NCBI RefSeq assembly: GCF_015561195.1
Contig: NZ_JADMSU010000002.1
Location: 62,001-126,000, forward strand
Direction of reading: 5' to 3'
Source of the DNA: Collinsella aerofaciens
Lineage (GTDB): Bacteria; Actinomycetota; Coriobacteriia; Coriobacteriales; Coriobacteriaceae
Length of the DNA stretch: 64,000 nt
The position numbers and the translations under genes are program-made. A model generated the notes under the pieces. That model saw nothing but the letters and a program-made list of their open reading frames with translations, did not search any database and was not told where the DNA came from. Below, in pieces: positions 7,451-13,899 of the stretch (its first letter is position 1; each line of letters opens with the position of its first letter).

Positions 7451-8568
7451 AGATCCGCGACCGTCCATGACCGAGCTTTTTTGTATCTAACGGGCATCTT
7501 TCCGTCAATTACTCCCAGTTTTGTCCAGTCAACGAAGAGTTCAGACCGGAGCAATGCCTCGGCCCCTTGCTCATCCGAACTTTTATCGCAATATTCAACA
7601 TCGAGCATCCTGCATACGGCCTTAACGATCGCACGGAATCGATCCTCATCGGATATCTGTCCGTGTGTCAGGAGAAGCACATCGTAGCCCATGGCCTGAA
7701 GCGCCGTCATGCGGTCAGCGTCACGCAAGCCATCCCCCGCACGCCCGTGCGATGCCTTTCCCTGACATTCAATGGCCAACTGTCGCCTTCCGTCCGGCGA
7801 AGACAGAAGTAAATCGATATATACGCGGGACTTTCCCACAATCGCTCGAGCACTTGTGCTTAGCCTCACTTCGACATTGAGCTCTACGCCGCAAAAACCT
7901 TCGCCTCCCAGGGATCGCGGCAATCCAAGCAGCAAATACGCCTCGACCTCAAAAGGCGATGCGGCACCCAATGGAGCGAGACACGATACTGCTATAAATC
8001 GATTGCCGTAACGCATCCCGCAAACACCTGAACAAAAACGGTCAAGGTCTTCACCCAAAACCAAAGCGTCGCGACGCCATAAATTTGAGGCAGCGCCGTC
8101 CTCGGACGGACAGCGCACCCAACCCGACGTTGCCGAAATCGCGCCCGAATCAATTGCGCGCGAAAGCTCCGCCTCAAGTGCCGCCGGCAGGGCACACACC
8201 GCAAACAGGCCGCACATCTCCGCCAATACCAAAAGAAGCTGAAGATCCGTCAGATGCCGCGACATGATGAATGCCGTCAGCAGAGGAGACGTAACCAAAA
8301 ACCCATGCTCCGTTTCCAGCACGGATTCCCTGGGGAGCTCGCCAAGGAACAGCCGCTGCCTAATGCTGGCAGGGCAAGTCCGCTTGCTTCTCGTCCGAAC
8401 CAACGTATACAGCGGAAAGCCGAGCGCAACCGAAGCCGTCGGGTTATGAGCGAGGTTGTATCGCTGCCGGTCTTCTTCCGGTCGCGGAAGCGGCGGACAC
8501 AAAGCGCGGACCTGAGGGGGCAAACGCCAGTACCTAAAAGCCGATATGTCACAAAGTAGATCCTTCAT
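7441..8568 (-). CDS. AbiEi-like/DUF559-type nuclease-fold protein
   Basis: A protein of about 375 residues that I recognise only by pattern. The middle (PLYTLVRTRSKR ... VTSPLLTAFIM) resembles AbiEi-type antitoxin C-terminal regions. The C-terminal third has a restriction-endonuclease-like core: VYIDLLLSS, then LAIECQGKASH, then an MGYDVLLLTHGQI strand, as in VSR/DUF559 domains (D...ExxxK). The ATG at 8568 is favoured over the GTG at 8574, though neither has a strong ribosome site. No AbiEii-type partner is adjacent. The gene is bracketed by two direct copies of the 119-bp element, and its stop (TAG) lies in copy 1, which suggests recent cassette-like acquisition. The function is not established. 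Confidence 0.7.
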   Translation of the reverse strand: MKDLLCDISAFRYWRLPPQVRALCPPLPRPEEDRQRYNLAHNPTASVALGFPLYTLVRTRSKRTCPASIRQRLFLGELPRESVLETEHGFLVTSPLLTAFIMSRHLTDLQLLLVLAEMCGLFAVCALPAALEAELSRAIDSGAISATSGWVRCPSEDGAASNLWRRDALVLGEDLDRFCSGVCGMRYGNRFIAVSCLAPLGAASPFEVEAYLLLGLPRSLGGEGFCGVELNVEVRLSTSARAIVGKSRVYIDLLLSSPDGRRQLAIECQGKASHGRAGDGLRDADRMTALQAMGYDVLLLTHGQISDEDRFRAIVKAVCRMLDVEYCDKSSDEQGAEALLRSELFVDWTKLGVIDGKMPVRYKKARSWTVADLSE

Positions 8569-8651
8569 AGGCACAGGAAAACACGAATTTCAACCCAGCC
8601 GGTCTCGCATTGGCGCGAACGCACCGAAAATGGCGCCGAACGGACTGCTAA

Positions 8652-8717
8652 GTTTTCAACAGCCCTCCCCAACTGACCAAAAGCTTGCCAAGAACTGGAC
8701 AAAGCCCTGTTGAAAAC
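8652..8717. repeat. 66-bp inverted-repeat hairpin
   Basis: The perfect 11-bp arms GTTTTCAACAG and CTGTTGAAAAC enclose 44 bp that contain a second, weaker inverted repeat. It lies between the nuclease-fold gene start and 119-bp copy 2. No long T run follows, so it is not a clear terminator. The rest of 8575-8751 shows no gene. Confidence 0.5.
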
Positions 8718-8751
8718 CTCGTTTTCCTCTCATGCAGAAGCCTTGTGCGGC

Positions 8752-8870
8752 AAGTGAGTAGACTTTTTGGAACATCCCGAGCAGGCCGGTCATCCTGCTT
8801 TTCAAAACCGCAGGTAGATAGCTTGTTACAAAACTTCCTGGTCGCCAAAGTGCCAAAAGTCTACTCACTT
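8752..8870. repeat. 119-bp terminal-inverted-repeat element, copy 2
   Basis: Same length, orientation and ends as copy 1 (AAGTGAGTAG ... CTACTCACTT). The stop codon of pdxR (TAA at 8869) overlaps its right end, so both copies sit exactly at the end of a minus-strand gene. Both share the right flank AGAT. Substitutions between copies are scattered without indels. Confidence 0.75.
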
Positions 8871-10299
8871 AGATTGCAGAGTGCCCCATAAGCTGCAATT
8901 CCAGGGTATTTAGCACTTTCAGACTCAGGTCGTCATATTGGACAAGAATTCGAGTTGAGTTTTCAGGGACAGACGCGCCATCGACGCACCAAAAACAGTC
9001 ACTGATATCGATAAAAGGGATGCTCGAGCGCGTGAGGGCCTGTGCAAAAGAGCTTCCGCCCGTTCCACGCTCCGCAACCACGGCGCAGTAAAGGCCCGCG
9101 TCTGCATGCTCGATCGAAACCTCCCCTGCCGGAAACGCTTTCCGTACAAGCGCCGCCAGGCCATCACGTGCCTCGCGAGCACGAACGCGCACGCGGTTCA
9201 CATGTCGCTCGTAATCGCCCGATTCCAGCAAACGAGCCAAAGCGACCTGGTCAACAGAGCTCACCGATGAGGCGTAAAAACCAAGGTTGCACCTAAACCG
9301 CTCCATCAGCTCATCGGGCAACACCATGTACGCCAAACGCAACGCGGATGAAAGACTCTTCGAAAACGTGTTGGTGTAGATAACCGACTGGGCGGCATCG
9401 ATTGACGCGAGCGCGGGAATCGGCTTGCCGGCAAGGCGAAACTCACAATCAAAGTCATCTTCGATGAGATACCGACCTGGTCGCTCGGCAGCCCAGCTCA
9501 GCAGCGCATAACGACGTGCAATGCTCGTCACAAGACCGGTCGGATACTGATGAGACGGCATCAGGTGAAGGACATCTGTCCCGGTTTTCTGCAGCTCGCT
9601 CAAGTCCACGCCCTCAGCATCCAACGGGACATGCCACACTTCGCAGCCCATAGCCTGATAGATGCGCGTCAGGCGCAAATAGCCCGGGTCCTCAACGGCA
9701 TACACCTTGTCCGCACCAAGCAACTGAACCAGCATGGTGTCGAGCAGCTGGGCGCCCGCACCGATAACGATGTTGTCGGGATCGACATTCATGCCCCTTG
9801 TCCCGCGCAGATGGTGCGCAATCGCACGTCGCAGTCGAGCGGTGCCCTGCGCCGGTGCGGGCGAAAAGATTTCACGCTCGTCTTCGGACGTCAGCGTCGC
9901 CCGTAGCGCACTTTGCCAAAGCCGCGCCGCCTCCAAAGCGGAAGGAGAAAGTGCGTCGAATCGCTCTGCCTGCCCCATGGCATCATGCGCGCTGGAACCA
10001 ACAGGGACGGCATCTCGGTCGATATCCCCCGCAGCCAAAGCCAAAACCGGCGCATCCGGAAGCTCGCACGCGTAGTAGCCACGACGCGGCATTGAGCAAA
10101 TATAACCCTCGGCAAGCAACTGGCTATATGCATTCTCGATGGTAATGACACTGATACCCAGATGACTCGCAAAGGCGCGCTTAGATGGCAGATGCTCCCC
10201 TGCCGCAATGCGCCCGGCAACAATATCATCGCGAATTTGCTGGTAAACATACTCATAAAGCGATGCTTCGCCGCGATTTTCCAAATTGTAGTCAAGCAT
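8869..10299 (-). CDS. pdxR: PdxR, MocR-family regulator of PLP synthesis
   Basis: A 476-residue GntR/MocR protein. An N-terminal winged helix (LYEYVYQQIRDDI ... LPSKRAFASHLGISVITIENAYSQL) is joined to a class I aminotransferase-like domain with the PLP-lysine motif NTFSKSLSS. In this family PLP binding to the aminotransferase domain controls DNA binding. It is divergent from pdxST, as in known PdxR systems, so it most likely activates those genes when PLP is low. The start at 10299 (MLDYNL) matches the family N-terminus better than the open frame from 10332. The ribosome site is weak for either start. Confidence 0.9.
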   Translation of the reverse strand: MLDYNLENRGEASLYEYVYQQIRDDIVAGRIAAGEHLPSKRAFASHLGISVITIENAYSQLLAEGYICSMPRRGYYACELPDAPVLALAAGDIDRDAVPVGSSAHDAMGQAERFDALSPSALEAARLWQSALRATLTSEDEREIFSPAPAQGTARLRRAIAHHLRGTRGMNVDPDNIVIGAGAQLLDTMLVQLLGADKVYAVEDPGYLRLTRIYQAMGCEVWHVPLDAEGVDLSELQKTGTDVLHLMPSHQYPTGLVTSIARRYALLSWAAERPGRYLIEDDFDCEFRLAGKPIPALASIDAAQSVIYTNTFSKSLSSALRLAYMVLPDELMERFRCNLGFYASSVSSVDQVALARLLESGDYERHVNRVRVRAREARDGLAALVRKAFPAGEVSIEHADAGLYCAVVAERGTGGSSFAQALTRSSIPFIDISDCFWCVDGASVPENSTRILVQYDDLSLKVLNTLELQLMGHSAI

Positions 10300-10332
10300 G
10301 GGTCTATCATCTGACCTTATCGAATCATTCAA

Positions 10333-10360
10333 TCTGGCATTAGTCTGGCCTTGTTATTAT
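10333..10360 (+). promoter_or_regulatory. Predicted PdxR operator and pdxS -10 element
   Basis: Two direct TCTGGC repeats (10333-10338 and 10344-10349) are spaced 11 bp, one helical turn. They are followed by TATTAT (10355-10360) as a plausible -10 with no good -35. This arrangement fits activator-dependent transcription of pdxST. Confidence 0.45.
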
Positions 10361-10444
10361 CTCGAAAACTGAGTATTTCGCCATACCCAGCTCCCCGATA
10401 GGATGTTCCGTCAAGCAATGTACACGCCAACCAAGGGAGCAACC

Positions 10445-11335
10445 ATGGCAGAACAGACCAGCAAGGCCGATCGCGTCAAACTCAATCGCGAGCTCGCGCA
10501 GATGCTCAAGGGCGGCGTCATCATGGACGTCACCACGCCCGAGCAGGCACGCATCGCCGAGGAGGCAGGCGCCTGCGCCGTCATGGCACTCGAGCGCATT
10601 CCGGCCGACATCCGCGCCGCTGGCGGCGTCTCGCGCATGAGCGACCCCAAGATGATCAAGGGCATCCAAGAGGCCGTCTCCATCCCCGTCATGGCCAAGT
10701 GCCGCATCGGTCACATTGTCGAGGCGCAGGTCCTGCAGGCCATCGAGATCGATTACATCGACGAGTCCGAGGTTCTCTCCCCTGCCGATGACGTCTATCA
10801 CATCGACAAGACCCAGTTTGACGTGCCGTTTGTCTGCGGCGCCCGCGATCTGGGCGAGGCGTTGCGCCGTGTTGCCGAGGGCGCCACGATGATTCGTACC
10901 AAGGGCGAGCCGGGCACGGGCGACGTCGTTCAGGCCGTGCGCCATATGCGCAAGATCCAAAAGCAGATCCGCGACGTTGTTGCTCTGCGCGACGACGAGC
11001 TCTTTGAGGCAGCCAAGCAGCTGCAGGTTCCGGTCGAGCTGGTGCGCGGGGTCCATGCCACGGGCAAGCTCCCCGTCGTAAACTTTGCCGCCGGCGGAGT
11101 CGCGACCCCCGCCGACGCCGCGCTGATGATGCAGCTGGGCGCCGAGGGCGTCTTTGTTGGCTCGGGCATCTTTAAGAGCGGCGACCCCGCCAAGCGCGCC
11201 GCCGCCATCGTCAAGGCCGTGGCAAACTTCACCGACGCCAAGCTCATCGCCGAGCTTTCGGAGGACCTGGGCGAGGCCATGGTGGGCATCAACGCCGACG
11301 AAATCGAGATCATCATGGAGGAGCGCGGGCGCTAG
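10445..11335 (+). CDS. pdxS: Pyridoxal 5'-phosphate synthase subunit PdxS
   Basis: The 296-residue synthase subunit makes PLP from ribose 5-phosphate, glyceraldehyde 3-phosphate and ammonia. The two catalytic lysines of the family are visible as Lys85 ([10 protein letters not shown]) and Lys153 ([12 protein letters not shown]). The phosphate-binding [10 protein letters not shown] and [13 protein letters not shown] segments are intact. I start at ATG 10445 (AAGGGAG upstream) rather than the longer frame from 10403. The glutaminase subunit pdxT follows 20 bp later in the same operon, under pdxR control. Confidence 0.97.
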   Translation: MAEQTSKADRVKLNRELAQMLKGGVIMDVTTPEQARIAEEAGACAVMALERIPADIRAAGGVSRMSDPKMIKGIQEAVSIPVMAKCRIGHIVEAQVLQAIEIDYIDESEVLSPADDVYHIDKTQFDVPFVCGARDLGEALRRVAEGATMIRTKGEPGTGDVVQAVRHMRKIQKQIRDVVALRDDELFEAAKQLQVPVELVRGVHATGKLPVVNFAAGGVATPADAALMMQLGAEGVFVGSGIFKSGDPAKRAAAIVKAVANFTDAKLIAELSEDLGEAMVGINADEIEIIMEERGR

Positions 11336-11355
11336 TCCAGCAGAAAGGATCGCAC

Positions 11356-11943
11356 ATGAGCGATTATGCAGACCAAACGGTCGCCGTGCTGGCGGTCCAG
11401 GGCGCTTTTGCCGAGCACGAGGCAAGGCTGTCCGAGCTGGGCGCACGTTGTATCGAGCTGAGGCAGGCGGCCGATTTGCAGCAGAACTTTGACCGTCTGG
11501 TCCTCCCCGGCGGCGAGTCCACCGTTCAGGGCAAGTTACTTGCCGAGCTTGGTATGCTCGATGAGCTTCGCACCCGCATTGTTGAGGGCATGCCCGTACT
11601 GGGCACCTGCGCCGGCTTGATTCTGTTGGCGCGCGATCTTGCCGCCCACGACGATAAGGGGACGCCGCGCTTGGCAACCATGGATGTGCTCGTTGAGCGC
11701 AATGCTTACGGCAGACAGCTCGGCAGCTTTCGCACCAAGGGGCAGGTAGGCGGTATCGACGGTGAGGTGCCGTTAACGTTTATCCGTGCACCCCGCATCG
11801 TCAAGGTGCACGGCAATGCCAAGGCCCTAGCCGAAGTCGACGGTCGCATCGTCGCCGCCCGCCAAGGCAACCAGCTCGGCGTCACCTTCCACCCCGAGCT
11901 CGACGAAGACGCTCGCCTCCACGAACTGTTCCTGCAAATGTAG
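11356..11943 (+). CDS. pdxT: PLP synthase glutaminase subunit PdxT
   Basis: A 195-residue class I glutamine amidotransferase that releases ammonia from glutamine for PdxS. The nucleophile is Cys85 in GTCAGLIL, and the His/Glu pair is His179 and Glu181 in FHPELDED. PGGESTV near residue 51 forms the oxyanion region. The length is normal. GAAAGGA precedes the start. It is co-transcribed with pdxS and probably ends at the strong terminator at 12118-12157 or the hairpins before it. Confidence 0.97.
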   Translation: MSDYADQTVAVLAVQGAFAEHEARLSELGARCIELRQAADLQQNFDRLVLPGGESTVQGKLLAELGMLDELRTRIVEGMPVLGTCAGLILLARDLAAHDDKGTPRLATMDVLVERNAYGRQLGSFRTKGQVGGIDGEVPLTFIRAPRIVKVHGNAKALAEVDGRIVAARQGNQLGVTFHPELDEDARLHELFLQM

Positions 11944-11983
11944 GCAAAAATAAAACGAGCGTGGATTTTCGGACACACAGCAA

Positions 11984-12051
11984 ATGAGCGTGGATAATCT
12001 CCCACTTTGAGCTTGAATGCAGACTCAAACCGGGAGATTATCCACTCTCAT
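11984..12051. repeat. 68-bp long hairpin repeat
   Basis: The 20-nt arms ATGAGCGTGGATAATCTCCC and GGGAGATTATCCACTCTCAT match at 19 of 20 positions, with an inner TTTGAG/CTCAAA helix. GAGCGTGGAT also occurs once more just upstream (11957-11966). It lies right after pdxT. Confidence 0.6.
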
Positions 12052-12056
12052 ACTAC

Positions 12057-12114
12057 GTAGTCGTTGGGGACGTTCCTAAACGACTAGTCATTCAAGAACG
12101 TCCCCAACGACTAC
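12057..12114. repeat. 58-bp GGGGACGTTC-type hairpin repeat
   Basis: The 21-nt arms pair at 20 of 21 positions (GTAGTCGTTGGGGACGTTC and its complement). The loop contains GACTAGTC. The GGGGAC core recalls other GGGAC-type palindromes in this window. Confidence 0.6.
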
Positions 12115-12117
12115 TGA

Positions 12118-12157
12118 AAAGAGGACGGCATAGACCTTCTGGTCATGCCGTCCTCTT
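12118..12157 (+). terminator. Terminator downstream of pdxST
   Basis: AAAGAGGACGGCAT...GACC pairs with GGTCATGCCGTCCTCTTT. The stem is very stable, and a short T run ends it. Confidence 0.75.
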
Positions 12158-12196
12158 TGCGTAGCGAATCTTGAAGGCGCCGCAGGTTGAGCATAA

Positions 12197-12343
12197 GTCA
12201 GCGAAAACGCCCCTAAGCGAGCAAGGTGACGTGAAAGAGGAGGGAAGCGTACTTCGGTACGCGACCGACGATTGAACGTCAGATTGCCGCTTAGGGGCGT
12301 TTGCAGCGTCGAGCAGTTACGCGGTTTGGTAAAACCGCGTAAC
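12197..12343 (+). ncRNA. Structured RNA with covarying stems, copy 1
   Basis: The core runs 12197-12313, followed by a separate perfect hairpin at 12316-12343. Helices are ACGCCCCTAAGCG/CGCTTAGGGGCGT (13 bp), TGACGT/ACGTCA and GCGTAC-TTCG-GTACGC. The stretches GTCAGCGAAAA, GAAAGAGGAGGG, CGACGATTGA and TTTGCAGCGTCGAG are shared exactly or nearly so with copy 2 at 41198-41363, whose stems differ in sequence but still pair. CGACG could also pair with CGTCG. It is in pdxST orientation and convergent with the RGG gene, so it is unlikely to be a cis leader. It may correspond to the Rfam Collinsella-1 motif, which I could not check. Confidence 0.7.
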
Positions 12344-12347
12344 CCAA

Positions 12348-13199
12348 TTAGAAACGGTTGCCGCGGAAGCCGCCACCGTTGCGGCCGCCACGGTCGCCAC
12401 CGCGACCGCCGCGGTCGTTACCACGGTTGCCGCCGAAGCCACCACGGTTGCCACCGCGATCGCCATAGCCACCACGGTTGCCGCCGAAGCCGCCGCGACC
12501 GCCACGGTCGCCGCCACGGCCACCGCGATCGCCAAAGCCGCCGCGACCGCCACGGTCGCCGCCACGGCCACCGCGGTCGTCACGGCCGCCGCGAGGACCG
12601 CGGTCCTCGTCCAGGCCCATGGCGACGAGCGGAGCGATAACCTTATCGAGAGCGGCCATCAGCTCGGTGGCCTCCTCGTAAGAAAGCCCGGGCAGGAGCT
12701 TCTCCTTCTTGTTGGCAAGCTCGACCAGGCCCTCAGCGGCATCCTCGGCAGCGAAGACGACGATCTTGCGCATATCGCCCTCGGCGTCGTCGATGCGGCC
12801 GACCAGATCGGCAGCCTCGGCCTCGGCCATCAGGCCATCGAGCTCACGAAGGCGCATGCCCAGCAGGTCGGACATTTCCTTCTGCTCCATCTTGGGCTTG
12901 AGGTCAAGAAGCTTGATGGCGCGCTCGATGTTCGCCATGCGCTCGGCCTTGGCCTCCTCCTCCTTGGAAATAGCAAAGCGACGGCTGCGCAGCAGGCGGG
13001 CGGCCTTCTGCATCTTGTCCATCAGCTCTTCGTCATCGTAATCAACGGCGGCCTCGACAACCTCGGCCTCCTCCTCGGCAGAAACCTCGTCAGCAGCCTC
13101 AACCTCGGCAGCTTCGGTCTCCACGGTCTCGACTGCCTCAACCTCGGCAGTCATGGTCTCGTTCTCGGTCTCGTTCATGATCTCTTCGTTCTCAGACAT
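12348..13199 (-). CDS. Acidic, winged-helix-like, RGG-box protein
   Basis: A 283-residue protein in three parts. The very acidic Glu/Ala-rich N-terminus covers about 1-60. A helical, winged-helix-like middle (about 85-190) contains ERAIKLLDLKPKMEQKEMSDLLG. A C-terminal tail (about 198-283) is built from RGG, GGRGGDRGG and GGFGGNRGG units. RGG tails bind RNA and promote phase separation in eukaryotes, and occur on some bacterial RNA helicases, but no helicase motor is present here. AAGGAG precedes the start. An RNA-binding or nucleoid-associated role is inferred. It is divergent from the deformylase gene and convergent with the structured RNA. Confidence 0.75.
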   Translation of the reverse strand: MSENEEIMNETENETMTAEVEAVETVETEAAEVEAADEVSAEEEAEVVEAAVDYDDEELMDKMQKAARLLRSRRFAISKEEEAKAERMANIERAIKLLDLKPKMEQKEMSDLLGMRLRELDGLMAEAEAADLVGRIDDAEGDMRKIVVFAAEDAAEGLVELANKKEKLLPGLSYEEATELMAALDKVIAPLVAMGLDEDRGPRGGRDDRGGRGGDRGGRGGFGDRGGRGGDRGGRGGFGGNRGGYGDRGGNRGGFGGNRGNDRGGRGGDRGGRNGGGFRGNRF

Positions 13200-13356
13200 G
13201 AGACTCCTTCTTGGCCCTCTCGGGCATCATCGCCCCATTCGCGGGGCCCGTCGCGCACTCTTTGCGCTTTAAACATTCATACCTCTCGGCAAAACGTCCA
13301 TTAGTTTATGGTCTCGCCCGCCAATCTAGCTGCAGAATCTATGTGCACACATTAAT

Positions 13357-13368
13357 GCGACATGTCGC
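13357..13368. promoter_or_regulatory. Palindrome GCGACATGTCGC before the deformylase gene
   Basis: A perfect 12-bp palindrome followed by TATCAT, a possible -10 element for the gene at 13414. It could be an operator. The rest of the 13200-13413 divergent region shows no other gene. Confidence 0.3.
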
Positions 13369-13413
13369 GGTATCATGGCCTGAACCAAACGTGTCCACCC
13401 TAAGGAGCCCGCC

Positions 13414-13824
13414 ATGATTAAGCCCATCATGAAATCCGAGTTCTTTTTGCGCCTGCCTTCCGAAGACGCGGGACCCGACGATGCCGCGACCGGGCAGGAC
13501 CTCCTGGATACGCTCCACGAGCATGAGCACGAGTGCGTGGGCCTCGCTGCCAACATGATCGGTGTGCGCAAACGCATCATCTGCGTAAAGGACGGCAACA
13601 GGACGCTCCTGATGTACAACCCTCAAATTCTTGAGCAGGTCAATGCCTATCAGACGAGCGAAGGATGTCTTTCGCTCGTCGGCGAGCGTCCCTGCACTCG
13701 TTATCGCCGCATTAAGGTGGAATATCTGGACGAGAGCTTTGTCCACCGCATCAAAAACTTCTCGGGCTACACCGCCGAAATCATCCAGCACGAAATCGAC
13801 CACTGCAACGGGATTGTTATATAG
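13414..13824 (+). CDS. Short peptide deformylase-family protein
   Basis: A 136-residue deformylase, shorter than the usual 160-190 residues. Deformylases remove formyl from the N-terminal methionine using a metal held by one Cys and two His. Here motif II (EGCLS) and motif III (QHEIDH) are intact, so metal ligands and catalytic Glu are present. Motif I reads CVGLAANMIG, with Met where the oxyanion Gln normally lies and Cys for the first Gly. CTAAGGAG precedes the start. Activity is plausible but unproven. A second deformylase-like gene at 21040-21459 has the opposite defect. Confidence 0.85.
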   Translation: MIKPIMKSEFFLRLPSEDAGPDDAATGQDLLDTLHEHEHECVGLAANMIGVRKRIICVKDGNRTLLMYNPQILEQVNAYQTSEGCLSLVGERPCTRYRRIKVEYLDESFVHRIKNFSGYTAEIIQHEIDHCNGIVI

Positions 13825-13840
13825 TTCCGCCGATTCAAGA

Positions 13841-13876
13841 AAGCTCCCTGCAGTAAAACAACTGCAGGGAGCTTTT
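13841..13876 (+). terminator. Terminator between deformylase and aminotransferase genes
   Basis: AAGCTCCCTGCAGT and ACTGCAGGGAGCTT form a 14-bp perfect stem followed by TT. The two genes converge here, so it can serve both strands. Confidence 0.85.
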
Positions 13877-13899
13877 CATAGTGCGGAGCTTCTATCCCA

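Noticed and set aside
12380-12600. CRISPR-like array in the GGC-rich repeats
   Set aside because: The regular repeats are the RGG codons of the protein at 12348-13199, with no unique spacers or cas genes.
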